NCBI RefSeq assembly: GCF_026341035.1
Contig: NZ_JAPEOQ010000001.1
Coordinates: 2,046,001-2,110,000, forward strand
Source of the DNA: Streptomyces sp. NBC_01016
Lineage (GTDB): Bacteria > Actinomycetota > Actinomycetes > Streptomycetales > Streptomycetaceae
Length of the DNA stretch: 64,000 nt
Direction: 5' to 3'
The translations under genes were made by a program, and so were the position numbers. Within the stretch, counting starts at the first letter, position 1; each line of letters starts with the position of its first letter. The notes below the pieces were generated by a model that ran no database searches, was not told where the DNA came from, and saw only the letters and a list, made by a program, of their open reading frames with translations. This document shows positions 7,626 to 17,039 of this stretch, piece by piece.

Positions 7626-10499
7626 CTACGGGACGCGCCGCGGCCGTACCCCGTCGAGTGTCGGCGCGACCGGTCGCATCAGCCCGTCCGCCCCGAACGT
7701 GACGCGGTCGATGGTGGTCTCGCGGTGGGTGCCGTCGCCGCCGGGCATCCCGAACCGGTGGTAGGCGATGTACCACTCGTCGGTGCCGGGCACGCGGAGC
7801 AGCGAATTGTGCCCGGTGCCGAGGATCCCCTGGGCCGGATCCTTCTCCAGCACCACGCCGCGGTAGGTGAACGGCCCGTACGGCGAGTCGGACGTGGCGT
7901 ACCCGACGCGGTAGTTCTCGCTGCGGGTGTCGTCGATCGAGTACGTGAGGTGGTACCGGCCGCCTCGCCGCACCATGAACAACCCTTCCCGGAAGTCCTC
8001 AAGTCCCTTGATCTGCCGTGCTTTTGACGGGACGTACGACGTCATGTCGTTCTCGTCCAGCGGTACCACCCACGCCGACCCGTTGCCCCAGTACAGATAC
8101 GTCTGCCCGTCGTCGTCCGTGAAGGCGGCGGGGTCGATGGCCTGTCCGTCGCCGTCCGGGTTGGCGGCGATCAGAACCTTCCCGCTGTCGGTGAAAGGAC
8201 CCGTGGGCGAGTCGGCCGTGGCGACCCCGATCTTCGCCTCGGCGCAGTAGTAGAAGTAGAACCGCCCGTCCTTCTCCGCGATGGTCGGCGCCCAGGCGCG
8301 GGACTCGGCCCAGCTCACGTCCTTGCCGAGATCCAGGATGACCCCGCGATCGACCCAGTGGACGAGGTCCTTCGACGACCAGACGCCGAAGGTCGTACCG
8401 CTCCAGCCGTCGAACCCGTCGTTGGTCGTGTAGAGGTAGTAAGTCCCCCCGAAAGCAACGATGTTGGGATCGGCGTGGAAGCCGGGCAGCACCGGCGTCC
8501 GCATCTCCACGGCCGACACCTTCCACTTGCGCCGCTCGCCGGCCGCCGAGGTGACGGTGTACGTGACGGGCCGCCGCAGGTCCACCCGCTTGCCGCTCGC
8601 CGGACTGATCCGGGCGCCGGGCGCGAGAGTGAACTCGGGCCGCAGGGCGCGCAGTTGCGTGCCCGGCTCGACCGGCAGCACGACGGTCGACCCGTCGCCC
8701 TCGATGACGGCGGGCACCTTCAGCTCCTTCGCCTCCACGCCCCGGATGCGGGTGGCGTTGGCGGGCAGCGCGGCGATCTCGTCGGCGGAGAGCGCCCGGT
8801 TGTAGAGCCGTACGTCCCGCAGCCGCCCCTTCAGGGTGTGGTCGGAGGCGTACTGGGACCGGCCCAGATAGTTGGCCGTGGTGCGCCCGCCGCCGATGTC
8901 CGAGGGCATGAGGGTGACGGCGCTGTTCCGGGCGGCGACCGCACCGTCGAGATACAGCAGCGCGGTGTCGCCGTCGACGGTGTACGTGACCTGGGCCCAA
9001 CGCCCGCGCGCCAGCCCGGTGTCGGACGCGGCGGCCTGCTCCTTGCTCCAGTTCCCGTCGGACAGGGCGGCCCGGAAGCCGCTGTCGGCACTGCCGCCCG
9101 TGGCGAAGAGATAGCCGTCGCCGGAACCGGTGGAGGAGGCGGTGTTCCCGAACCCGTACAGGAAGTACGGCGTCGCCTGGTCGCTGTCGACCCACACCTC
9201 GGCGGCGACGGTCACCGAGTCCACGCCGGCCAGCATGTTGTCGGGCAGCTTCACGTGTCCGCTCGCGCCGCCGAGCACGAGGGCGCCGTCGTCCCAGTCG
9301 GCGTCCCCTGCCGCGGTGCCGTGATAGCCGTGCCCGGAAGTGTCCTTCGCGTCGCTGCCGAGCGGCCAGTGGGCGACGAGCCCGTCGGCGTCGGCGCGCA
9401 CGGGAGCGACGCCCCACTTGGCGTTGACCCGGTCGAACTCCGCACGCGTCAGCGGGAGTACGGTCCCGTGCCGCGGGGCCGCGGGCAGCCGGTACTCGGC
9501 GGCCTTCGTCCACTCGCCGGCCGCCAGGTCGGTGGACTCGAAGGGCATGTAGCCGGTGCCGGTGTAGTCGTCGATGAACAGGTACCACTTCTCTTCACTG
9601 TTGGACTTGAAGACGAGCGGCCCCTCGCCCTGCGCCATGGAGCCCATGCCGATGCCCTCGGCGACGGTCTCCCAGTCCGTGGAGAGCAGGTCCTCGGACT
9701 TCTCCTCCAGGATGAACTTTCCGTACGGCGACTGCGACGCCGACCGCTCGTCCTTCGTGAACCGGTAGTACGTCCCGTCGTGCGCGATGACGGTGGAGTC
9801 GATGACCGAATACCCCGGGTCGTTCCACACCTTGGCCTCGGTGAAGGTCACGAAGTCCGTGGTCGTGGCGTACAGCATGCGGTTGTACGTGTCGCCGGTG
9901 TGCTCCGGGTCGTCCTCGCCGTACAGCTTCGACGCCCAGAAGACGACGTACGCGCCGAGCTCCTCGCTCCAATACGCCTCGGGCGCCCAGGTGTTGCCCG
10001 CGGTCTCCGGCGAGACCCGCACCGACCGCGGCTCGCCCCACTCCGCCAGGTCCGCCGACTCCCACACGATGATCGACCGACTGCCGTGCCGCTGCACGTA
10101 GTCCCAGCCCGCCCCGCCATGGATCTTCAGATCGGTGGCGATGAGAAAGAACTTGTCCCCTTCGGGCGACCGGATGACGAAGGGGTCGCGCACACCCTTG
10201 TCGCCGAGGTCGGAGGTGAGAACGGGCTCGCCTCCATTCAACTCCCGCCAGTGGAGCGGGTCGTCGCCCCGGCTGAGTGCGAGATGGATCTGCTCACCGT
10301 CCGCGCTGCCCTCGCCGGTGAAGTACACGAAGAGATAGCCCTCGTATCCGCCGGCGTCGGCGCTCCCGGCGCGAGCGCGAGCACTGGCGGGGCTCGGGGA
10401 GGCGAGAGTGGAAGCCCCCAGAGTGAGCGCTCCGGCGACGAGGAGGTTCCGTCGGGACAGGACGGCGGCGGGCGGACGGGACGTTCCGTTACGGGGCAT
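7626..10499 (-). CDS. Secreted double-GH43 glycosidase with LamG domain
   Basis: 957-aa exported enzyme. The Tat-type signal has SRRNLLVAGALTLG then AxA sites. An N-terminal GH43-like five-blade module (about 45-370) shows its triad candidates in GVRDPF, SVIDST and QGEGPLV. A LamG/concanavalin-type module (about 372-560, AHWPLGSDAKDTSGHGYHG) and a short Ig-like linker follow. The C-terminal second GH43 module (about 645-957) has candidate residues in ADPNIV, AIDPAAF and REGLFM. GH43 members act on arabinan or xylan side chains, and two catalytic modules suggest attack on branched plant polysaccharides. It is probably single-gene transcribed, with an unusually AT-richer upstream region. The exact linkage is not predictable. 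Confidence 0.88.
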   Translation of the reverse strand: MPRNGTSRPPAAVLSRRNLLVAGALTLGASTLASPSPASARARAGSADAGGYEGYLFVYFTGEGSADGEQIHLALSRGDDPLHWRELNGGEPVLTSDLGDKGVRDPFVIRSPEGDKFFLIATDLKIHGGAGWDYVQRHGSRSIIVWESADLAEWGEPRSVRVSPETAGNTWAPEAYWSEELGAYVVFWASKLYGEDDPEHTGDTYNRMLYATTTDFVTFTEAKVWNDPGYSVIDSTVIAHDGTYYRFTKDERSASQSPYGKFILEEKSEDLLSTDWETVAEGIGMGSMAQGEGPLVFKSNSEEKWYLFIDDYTGTGYMPFESTDLAAGEWTKAAEYRLPAAPRHGTVLPLTRAEFDRVNAKWGVAPVRADADGLVAHWPLGSDAKDTSGHGYHGTAAGDADWDDGALVLGGASGHVKLPDNMLAGVDSVTVAAEVWVDSDQATPYFLYGFGNTASSTGSGDGYLFATGGSADSGFRAALSDGNWSKEQAAASDTGLARGRWAQVTYTVDGDTALLYLDGAVAARNSAVTLMPSDIGGGRTTANYLGRSQYASDHTLKGRLRDVRLYNRALSADEIAALPANATRIRGVEAKELKVPAVIEGDGSTVVLPVEPGTQLRALRPEFTLAPGARISPASGKRVDLRRPVTYTVTSAAGERRKWKVSAVEMRTPVLPGFHADPNIVAFGGTYYLYTTNDGFDGWSGTTFGVWSSKDLVHWVDRGVILDLGKDVSWAESRAWAPTIAEKDGRFYFYYCAEAKIGVATADSPTGPFTDSGKVLIAANPDGDGQAIDPAAFTDDDGQTYLYWGNGSAWVVPLDENDMTSYVPSKARQIKGLEDFREGLFMVRRGGRYHLTYSIDDTRSENYRVGYATSDSPYGPFTYRGVVLEKDPAQGILGTGHNSLLRVPGTDEWYIAYHRFGMPGGDGTHRETTIDRVTFGADGLMRPVAPTLDGVRPRRVP

Positions 10500-10758
10500 G
10501 CGTACCAGTCCTCGGGGTGCGGGGGAGTCCGTGGTGGCGGGGGATGGCAGGGGTGTCGGCGTTGGCCAGTGAAGAAGTACGCGGTCGCCCGGTCAAGATC
10601 CTGGATGCACATTGGTCCGAGAAATCGAAGATCGATCGAGATCCCGAACGTCAAATGCCGCGAACTGCCCTACAGCGCCCACCCTTTGAGGCGTCAGGGC
10701 CGAGCCCCACGTCGAGCCACCGGCACATCCGGTGAACGGTCCCCTCCGCGACGGCGGG
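10500..10758 (-). promoter_or_regulatory. Upstream region of the GH43 gene
   Basis: 259 bp without a gene. On the minus strand it holds an AT-richer tract (10605-10665) with TTGACG, overlapping GATC/ATCTTCGAT-type repeats including TCGATCGA, and a second TTGACC. This is a likely promoter plus sugar-responsive operator; no known consensus was matched. Confidence 0.35.
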
Positions 10759-11856
10759 TCAGTGCCGCAGCGTCGCCGGGCTTCCGCCGTTCGCCTCGTA
10801 ACCGGCGACGGCGAGCGCCCGGTACACGGCGTACGAGGCCGCCGGGTCGTACTCGGCGGTCCACGGGATCGCGCCCACGTGGCCGTCGACGTGCACGAGT
10901 TGCCGCATCGCCTCGGACCAGCGCTCGCTGCGCACCAGGAAGAACACCAGCAGGTGCCGTACGTGAGCGAGCATCGGGTCGTCGGGGCGCGCGGCGTGCA
11001 CCGCGAACAGCGCCCCGTGCAGCGCCTTCGTGACGACCACGCTCTCGTAGAACCCGCGCACCAGGTTCACCTCGGGCACGTGCTCGTACAGCGCGAACAG
11101 CGGCAGCGCCGCGAGCAGCGAACCGCGCGGCGCACGCGCGGCGGCGGCCTCGGCGAACGAGAAGGCCTGCTCGCGCGAGCCGTGCCACTTCTCCGTCCAG
11201 TACCGGAGGCCGGCCAGATGCGCGCCCATGTGGCCCGGCGCGGTGTCGAGGATCTTCAGCCACAGCTGCTCGAACTCGGCCTGCGAATAGCCGAGTCCGC
11301 GCGCGACGGCGAGGTGCGTGATGTGCGGGACGGGGTCGCCGGGAGCCAGCATCGCCGCCTGGTCACAGGCATTGCGCGCCTCTTCGAGGACGATCCGCTG
11401 CTCGTCGGGAGTGCCGCCGCCGCGCCACGCCTGCTGCACCAGGAACTCGGCGAAGACCTGCGCCCCGCCCGCGTCCTTCGGCGCCTGCGACCGCCACGCG
11501 TGCAGCCACCCGGCACCGAGCCGCGGCGTCTGCTGGGCCTCGAGGGCGGCGGCGCCGGCGATCGCCTGTACCCGCTCCCACCGGGTCTCGGTCTCCTTAC
11601 CGGTCCCGGCGAGGAGCTGGGAGGCCGCGGTGAAGTCCTGATTGCGCTGCACGACCGACATCACGTCGAGCAGATCCTGGTCGGGCCCCGGCAGCCGGAC
11701 GTCCAGGTCCTCCTGAAGCATGAACCCGTAGTCCGCCGGGTCCGCGGCGTCCGGGGACCCCGGAGCGACCTGCCGAATCCCGCCGCGGCGCCGCAGCAAC
11801 TGCGACACCACGAGCCCGATCATGACCGCGGCCATCAGCCCCCAGAGAATTCCCAT
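10759..11856 (-). CDS. Membrane-anchored TPR-like protein (DUF4034-like)
   Basis: 365 aa. One N-terminal TM helix (MGILWGLMAAVMIGLVVSQL) is followed by a soluble helical region with repeated helix pairs. Phrases such as LLDVMSVVQRNQDFTAASQL and ACDQAAMLAPGDPVPHITHL resemble DUF4034/TPR-like proteins. Function is unknown; such proteins usually act as scaffolds. ATG 11856 starts directly at the TM helix; in-frame ATGs at 11886 and 11901 are possible. It is divergent from metB with about 107 bp between. Confidence 0.7.
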   Translation of the reverse strand: MGILWGLMAAVMIGLVVSQLLRRRGGIRQVAPGSPDAADPADYGFMLQEDLDVRLPGPDQDLLDVMSVVQRNQDFTAASQLLAGTGKETETRWERVQAIAGAAALEAQQTPRLGAGWLHAWRSQAPKDAGGAQVFAEFLVQQAWRGGGTPDEQRIVLEEARNACDQAAMLAPGDPVPHITHLAVARGLGYSQAEFEQLWLKILDTAPGHMGAHLAGLRYWTEKWHGSREQAFSFAEAAAARAPRGSLLAALPLFALYEHVPEVNLVRGFYESVVVTKALHGALFAVHAARPDDPMLAHVRHLLVFFLVRSERWSEAMRQLVHVDGHVGAIPWTAEYDPAASYAVYRALAVAGYEANGGSPATLRH

Positions 11857-11963
11857 ATCAACAACGCTAACGTGCCGGTCCGGCATGGGGTTCCCGGCCA
11901 CAGTGGCGACAAAAGGGCGCTGCGCCCCACCTCCGCGCGCGCGAGCGCCTACGCTCGGCCCCC

Positions 11964-13136
11964 ATGAGCGACACGCACAGCCACAGCGGCAGCACCCCGC
12001 GCGGCTTCGAGACCACCGCCATCCACGCCGGCAACACGGCCGACCCCGTGACCGGCGCCGTCGTCCCGCCGATCTACCAGGTCTCCACGTACAAGCAGGA
12101 CGGCGTGGGCGGCCTGCGCGGCGGCTACGAGTACAGCCGCAGCGCCAACCCGACCCGTACCGCCCTGGAGGAGAACCTCGCCGCCCTGGAGGGCGGCCGG
12201 CGCGGCCTCGCCTTCGCCTCCGGGCTCGCCGCCGAGGACTGCCTGCTGCGGACGCTGCTCAGCCCCGGCGACCACGTGGTCATCCCGAACGACGCGTACG
12301 GCGGCACGTTCCGGCTGTTCGCGAAGGTCGTGATGCGGTGGGGCGTCGAGTTCTCGGTGGCGGACACCAGTGACGTCGAGTCGGTGCGCGCCGCGATCAC
12401 CCCGCTGACCAAGGCCGTGTGGGTGGAGACGCCCTCCAACCCGCTCCTCGGCATCACCGACATCGCGGCCGTCGCCCAGGTCGCCCGCGAGGCCGGGGCC
12501 AAGCTCGTCGTCGACAACACCTTCGCCAGCCCCTACCTCCAGCAGCCGCTGGCGCTCGGCGCCGACGTCGTCGTGCACTCGATGACCAAGTACATGGGCG
12601 GCCACTCCGACGTCGTCGGCGGCGCGCTCGTCGTCAATGACCAGTCGCTCGCCGACGACCTCGCGTACCACCAGAACGCGATGGGCGCGGTGGCGGGCCC
12701 GTTCGACGCCTGGCTGGTGCTGCGCGGGATCAAGACGCTGCCCGTCCGCATGGACCGGCACAGCGAGAACGCGACCCGCGTCGCCGAGATGCTCTCCCGC
12801 CACCCGCGGGTCACGAAGGTGCTCTACCCGGGCCTGCCCGAGCACCCCGGGCACGAGATCGCGGCGAAGCAGATGAAGGCGTTCGGCGGCATGGTGTCGT
12901 TCCAGGTCGAGGGCGGCGAGGAAGCGGCCGTCGAGGTCTGCAACAGGGCGAAGCTCTTCACGCTGGGCGAGTCCCTGGGCGGCGTCGAGTCCCTCGTCGA
13001 GCACCCCGGCCGGATGACGCACGCCTCCGTCGCGGGCTCCGCCCTGGAGGTCCCCGCCGATCTCGTACGCCTCTCCGTGGGCATCGAGTCCGTCGACGAT
13101 CTGCTCGCCGACCTCCAGCAGGCGCTCGACAAGTAG
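11964..13136 (+). CDS. metB: Cystathionine gamma-synthase
   Basis: 390-aa PLP enzyme of the Cys/Met metabolism family. It joins an activated homoserine ester and cysteine to give cystathionine in methionine synthesis and reverse flux. The PLP lysine is in SMTKYMGGHSD; other family blocks are YEYSRSANPT, FASGLAAED and VETPSNPLL. Length is normal. The closely related cystathionine gamma-lyase cannot be excluded by eye, but the sequence fits actinobacterial MetB. It converges with the small membrane protein gene 18 bp away. Confidence 0.9.
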   Translation: MSDTHSHSGSTPRGFETTAIHAGNTADPVTGAVVPPIYQVSTYKQDGVGGLRGGYEYSRSANPTRTALEENLAALEGGRRGLAFASGLAAEDCLLRTLLSPGDHVVIPNDAYGGTFRLFAKVVMRWGVEFSVADTSDVESVRAAITPLTKAVWVETPSNPLLGITDIAAVAQVAREAGAKLVVDNTFASPYLQQPLALGADVVVHSMTKYMGGHSDVVGGALVVNDQSLADDLAYHQNAMGAVAGPFDAWLVLRGIKTLPVRMDRHSENATRVAEMLSRHPRVTKVLYPGLPEHPGHEIAAKQMKAFGGMVSFQVEGGEEAAVEVCNRAKLFTLGESLGGVESLVEHPGRMTHASVAGSALEVPADLVRLSVGIESVDDLLADLQQALDK

Positions 13137-13154
13137 TACTCCCCGTAAAGGAGT

Positions 13155-13409
13155 TCACCAGCCGGTCAGTTGTGGAGTCGTCTTCGAGGGCGGCTCCACC
13201 CACGGCCGCTCGACCGTCGCCCACACGACGAACGTCACGACGGCGACGACCAGCACGAACCACATCAGCCGCGACGCCGCCCGGCGCCGCTTGCGCGCGC
13301 GGCCGCCCTTGCGCATCGCGTCCGCGCACAGTTCCGTCGGCACCACGGGCGCGGGCCCGCCGTCGAGCACCGCGCGCACGGCCGCCTCATTGCGCTCCTG
13401 GAGACTCAT
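13155..13409 (-). CDS. Small single-pass membrane protein coupled to a sigma-like factor
   Basis: 84 aa. A charged N-terminus with a basic GGRARKRRRAASR patch leads into one TM helix (LMWFVLVVAVVTFVVWATV) and a short extracytoplasmic tail. Its ATG overlaps the stop of the upstream sigma-like gene (ATGA), so the two are co-translated. Position and topology fit an anti-sigma or membrane tether, but no ZAS/HxxxCxxC motif is present. Homology was not recognised. Confidence 0.75.
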   Translation of the reverse strand: MSLQERNEAAVRAVLDGGPAPVVPTELCADAMRKGGRARKRRRAASRLMWFVLVVAVVTFVVWATVERPWVEPPSKTTPQLTGW

Positions 13410-13885
13410 ACCGGGGCCGCCCCTCGCAGTTCGGCGGGCGCGGGGCCGCGCGGCGGGTGCAGGACGAGGGCCATCGCCCGCGCGTGCACGGTGCGGACGC
13501 GCTCCGCGGGCAGCCCGAGCAACGACGCGGTCTGCTCCTCGCCGACCCCTTCGAAGAGCCGCAGCACGAGGACGAGCCGCTCCTGGGGGCTGAGCAGGCC
13601 CAACGCGCCACCACGCGCGCGGTGCTGCCGCCATGAGCCGCGGGCGAACCGGACGGCCAGCTCCTTGCGCGCGCAGTCGTAGGGATCCTCACCCCGAAGC
13701 CGGTCCCAGGAGGCGTACGTTCGGCCGAGGACGGTCGTGAGCAGCTTGCGCGCGCGAGGGTTGGCGTCCGGCGGCTCCGTCGTCAGGAGCGTCGCGGCAC
13801 GCAACAGCCGCCCGGCCGCGCCCGCGACGAACGCCTCGAACTCACGGGCCCGGCGGGCGTCACGCAACGCCTGCCGTTCTCGCAC
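13406..13885 (-). CDS. Reduced sigma-70-like (ECF/SigE-type) protein
   Basis: 159 aa. The C-terminal half is a clear region-4-like HTH (LLSPQERLVLVLRLFEGVGE, then QTASLLGLPAERVRTVHARA). The N-terminal half resembles region 2 of SigE-type ECF factors only weakly (EFEAFVAGAAGRLLRAATLL) and lacks an obvious acidic DxxQ core-binding patch. The gene starts at GTG and is coupled to a small membrane protein. It could be a bona fide ECF factor or a regulatory derivative. Confidence 0.75.
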   Translation of the reverse strand: MRERQALRDARRAREFEAFVAGAAGRLLRAATLLTTEPPDANPRARKLLTTVLGRTYASWDRLRGEDPYDCARKELAVRFARGSWRQHRARGGALGLLSPQERLVLVLRLFEGVGEEQTASLLGLPAERVRTVHARAMALVLHPPRGPAPAELRGAAPV

Positions 13886-13964
13886 CCTTCATATGAGGCC
13901 GACCGCGGCTCCCTGGTCAAGAGGCGGGAGCCGCTCATGCCGTACCCGTGCTGCCAGGCAACCG

Positions 13965-14450
13965 TCAGGAGTCGGCGGGCGGCGTCGGCTGGCCGTGGCG
14001 CGCGGAGAGCGCCGAATTGAAGCGCGCGAGGAGCGCGCAGAACTGCTCGCGCTCCTGCGGCTCCCACTCCTGCGTCAACTGCGCCATCAATTCCTGCCTG
14101 GATGTGCGTACCTCGTCGAGCCGTGCCGCACCGCGCGGCGACAGCTGCAACACCACCGCACGTCCGTCCTCCGGGTGAGAGGTGCGCTTGACGAGACCCG
14201 TGTCGACGAGTGGGGCGACCTGGCGGGTCACCGTCGAGGAGTCGATCCCCATGCTCGACGCGAGCGCCTTGACGCCCATCGGGCCTTCCTTGTCGAGGCG
14301 GTTGAGCAGCAGATAGGCCGCTCGGTCCATCGAATTGCGCACCTGCCCGACCCCGCCGAGCCGGGTCTGTTCGGCGCGACGGGCGAAGACCGCCACCTCG
14401 TGCTGGAGCGTTTCGAGGAGGCCGGGGTCACCAGCGGTCGTCATGTCCAT
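13965..14450 (-). CDS. MarR-family transcriptional regulator
   Basis: 161 aa. A winged HTH is visible (GVKALASSMGIDSSTVTRQV, then APLVDTGLVKRTSHPEDGRA), with flanking dimerisation helices. ATG 14450 is chosen because AGGAAACG precedes it at good spacing; an ATG at 14471 is alternative. It is divergent from threonine dehydratase. The shared region holds GGATTGC (14502) and GCAATCC (14562) half-sites that could bind it. The ligand is unknown. Confidence 0.88.
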   Translation of the reverse strand: MDMTTAGDPGLLETLQHEVAVFARRAEQTRLGGVGQVRNSMDRAAYLLLNRLDKEGPMGVKALASSMGIDSSTVTRQVAPLVDTGLVKRTSHPEDGRAVVLQLSPRGAARLDEVRTSRQELMAQLTQEWEPQEREQFCALLARFNSALSARHGQPTPPADS

Positions 14451-14625
14451 CGTTTCCTGTGGTGTGGGCATGGCCGGGGGCTCACTTCATGCGTGGGTGG
14501 TGGATTGCACTGGATTGGCCCACAGGGTACGCGGCGAAAGCGCTGGCCGTACCGGCCGTGCGCAATCCGGTCTCGCAGCGTGAGCATCCCGAGAGACGCC
14601 CGCCGTGAGCTGCAAGACTTTCGTC

Positions 14626-15867
14626 ATGAGCAACAGCGCGTCTGACTACTTGCCCGCCCCGACGCCCGCGGTCACCCTCGACGATGTCCGTGGCGCCCAG
14701 AAGATGCTTTCCGGGGTGGCACGGCTGACGTCGATGGCGCACAGCCACCACCTCTCCCAGCTGGCCGGGACGCCGGTCCACCTCAAGTGCGAGAACCTCC
14801 AGCGCACCGGATCCTTCAAGCTGCGCGGCGCCTACGTGCGGATCGCGGGCCTGCTGCCCGAGGAGCGGGCCGCCGGGGTCGTGGCCGCGAGCGCGGGCAA
14901 CCACGCGCAGGGCGTGGCCCTCGCCTCCTCGCTCCTCGGCGTGCGCTCCACGGTGTTCATGCCGGTCGGCGCGCCCCTGCCGAAGGTCGCCGCGACCCGC
15001 GAGTACGGGGCCGAGGTGCGCCTGCACGGCCAGGTGGTCGACGAGACCCTCGCCGCGGCCCAGGAGTACGCGGAGCAGACCGGGGCGGTGTTCATCCACC
15101 CCTTCGACCACCCGGACGTCGTCGCGGGCCAGGGCACGCTCGGCCTGGAGATCCTGGAGCAGTGCCCGGAGGTGCGGACGATCCTGGTCGGCGTCGGCGG
15201 CGGCGGACTCGCGGCCGGCATCGCGGTCGCGGTGAAGGCGCTGCGGCCCGACGTGAAGGTGATCGGCGTGCAGGCGGCGGGCGCGGCCGCGTACCCGCCC
15301 TCGCTGGCCGCCGGGCACCCGGTCGCGATCCAGTCCCCGTCGACGATGGCCGACGGGATCAAGGTGGGGCGGCCCGGCGACGTCCCGTTCGGGCTTGTCT
15401 CCGGCCTGGTCGACGACGTCCGTACGGTCTCGGAGGACGCGCTCTCCAGCGCGCTGCTGCTCTGCCTGGAGCGCGCCAAGCTGGTCGTCGAGCCGGCGGG
15501 CGCGAGCCCCGTGGCGGCGCTCCTGAGCGAGCCCGGCGCCTTCGAGGGCCCGGTCGTCGCGCTGCTGTCCGGCGGCAACATCGACCCGCTCCTGATGCAG
15601 CGCGTCCTCACCCACGGCCTTGCCGCCGCGGGCCGCTACCTGTCGCTGCGGCTGCGTCTCACGGACCGCCCCGGCGCCCTGGCCACGCTCCTCCAGGTGT
15701 TGTCAGTGGCCGACGCTAACGTCACCGATGTGAGCCACGTACGGACCGATCCGCGGCTCGGGCTCACGGAGGCGGAGGTGGAGCTGCACCTGGAGACCAA
15801 GGGTCCCGCGCACTGCACCGAGGTCGGCGCGGCGCTGCGGGAGGCGGGCTACACCGTCATCGAGTAA
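14626..15867 (+). CDS. ilvA: Threonine ammonia-lyase with ACT domain
   Basis: 413-aa PLP enzyme deaminating threonine to 2-oxobutanoate for isoleucine synthesis. The PLP lysine is in GSFKLRGAY, the phosphate loop is VGVGGGGLAAG, and a single C-terminal ACT-like domain (RLRLTDRPGALATLLQVL) gives allosteric control. The short one-ACT form resembles the TdcB/short-IlvA type used by actinomycetes. ATG 14626 was chosen; a GTG at 14605 is in frame. No clear Shine-Dalgarno is visible at either. It is divergent from a MarR gene. Confidence 0.9.
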   Translation: MSNSASDYLPAPTPAVTLDDVRGAQKMLSGVARLTSMAHSHHLSQLAGTPVHLKCENLQRTGSFKLRGAYVRIAGLLPEERAAGVVAASAGNHAQGVALASSLLGVRSTVFMPVGAPLPKVAATREYGAEVRLHGQVVDETLAAAQEYAEQTGAVFIHPFDHPDVVAGQGTLGLEILEQCPEVRTILVGVGGGGLAAGIAVAVKALRPDVKVIGVQAAGAAAYPPSLAAGHPVAIQSPSTMADGIKVGRPGDVPFGLVSGLVDDVRTVSEDALSSALLLCLERAKLVVEPAGASPVAALLSEPGAFEGPVVALLSGGNIDPLLMQRVLTHGLAAAGRYLSLRLRLTDRPGALATLLQVLSVADANVTDVSHVRTDPRLGLTEAEVELHLETKGPAHCTEVGAALREAGYTVIE

Positions 15868-15880
15868 TTCCGTGGCGGTA

Positions 15881-15894
15881 CGCGATACATCGCG
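15881..15894. promoter_or_regulatory. CGCGATACATCGCG inverted repeat, operator candidate
   Basis: A 6-2-6 palindrome with an adjoining third ATA-type half (CGCGATA repeated) precedes the ABC exporter. Three CGTAA repeats at 15961, 15971 and 15980 also lie here at about 10-bp spacing. The cognate regulator is not in the window. Confidence 0.45.
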
Positions 15895-15921
15895 ATAGTG
15901 TGTGGCGCGCTTCACCCGTTC

Positions 15922-15942
15922 GCCGGGCACGTACGGCCCGGC
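15922..15942 (+). terminator. Hairpin terminator after ilvA
   Basis: GCCGGGC-ACGTACG-GCCCGGC followed by AAATTT, 55 bp after the ilvA stop. Confidence 0.55.
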
Positions 15943-16040
15943 AAATTTACACTTTCTCCACGTAAGGCTGCGTAAGTCACGTAACGCCGCGTACGCGGGC
16001 ACAGCACGCATCAGGTAACACCCACACACTGGGGGAACCA

Positions 16041-17039
16041 ATGCCAGGCGCCATCTACGCCGAAGGTCTGGTGAAGACCTTCGGCGATGTAAGGGCTCTG
16101 GACGGCGTCGATCTGGACGTACCGGAGGGCACCGTCCTCGGCCTGCTGGGGCCGAACGGGGCGGGGAAGACGACGGCGGTGCGCTGCCTGACGACCCTGC
16201 TCACGCCGGACAGTGGCAAGGCGGTCGTCGCGGGCATCGACGTACTGAAGAACCCGAACGAAGTGCGGCGTTCCATCGGCCTGTCCGGCCAGTTCGCCGC
16301 GGTCGACGAATATCTGACGGGGCGCGAGAACCTGCAGATGGTCGGGCAGCTCTACCAGCTGTCCAAGAAGGACGCCAAGAAGCGGTCCGTCGAACTCCTC
16401 GAGCGCTTCCACCTCGTGGACGCCGCCGACCGCCCCTCCAAGACGTACTCGGGCGGCATGCGCCGCAGGCTCGACCTCGCGGCCGCCCTCGTCGTCTCCC
16501 CGCCGGTGATGTTCATGGACGAGCCGACGACCGGCCTCGACCCGTACAACCGGCAGCAGCTGTGGGAGGTGATCCAGGAACTGGTCGCCGGCGGTACGAC
16601 GCTGCTGCTCACGACCCAGTACCTGGAAGAGGCCGACCACCTGGCGCACGACATCTGCGTCGTGGACCACGGCCGCGTGATCGCCCGCGGCACCGCCGAC
16701 CAGCTCAAGGCGCAGACCGGCGGCGAGCGCGTCGAGGTCGTGGTGCACGAGCGGGAGCACATCGCCGCCGCCCGGGAGATCCTGGCCGGCTTCGGCAAGG
16801 GCGAGGCCGCCGTCGACGAGCACACCCGCAAGCTGACCGTCCCGGTCACCGGTGGCGCGAAGCTCCTCGCCGAGGTCATCCGCGACCTGGACGCGCGCGG
16901 CATCGAGATCGACGACATCGGCCTGCGCCGCCCGACCCTGGACGACGTGTTCATCTCGCTGACCGGCCATGTCGCCGAGGAGGCGGACGCGGCCGATGCG
17001 GCCGATGCGACCGAGGAGACGAAGGGGGCGAAGCAATGA
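16041..17039 (+). CDS. DrrA-type ABC exporter ATP-binding protein
   Basis: 332-aa ATPase energising the membrane partner that follows. Walker A is GPNGAGKTTAV, the signature is SGGMRRRLDLAA, Walker B is VMFMDEPTTGLD, and the H-loop region is TQYLEEAD. The C-terminal DUF4162-like tail is typical of daunorubicin-resistance (DrrA) transporters. The stop overlaps the permease ATG (ATGA). A short GGGGGAA ribosome site precedes ATG 16041. The substrate may be a drug, lipid or polyketide; sequence does not decide. Confidence 0.92.
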   Translation: MPGAIYAEGLVKTFGDVRALDGVDLDVPEGTVLGLLGPNGAGKTTAVRCLTTLLTPDSGKAVVAGIDVLKNPNEVRRSIGLSGQFAAVDEYLTGRENLQMVGQLYQLSKKDAKKRSVELLERFHLVDAADRPSKTYSGGMRRRLDLAAALVVSPPVMFMDEPTTGLDPYNRQQLWEVIQELVAGGTTLLLTTQYLEEADHLAHDICVVDHGRVIARGTADQLKAQTGGERVEVVVHEREHIAAAREILAGFGKGEAAVDEHTRKLTVPVTGGAKLLAEVIRDLDARGIEIDDIGLRRPTLDDVFISLTGHVAEEADAADAADATEETKGAKQ

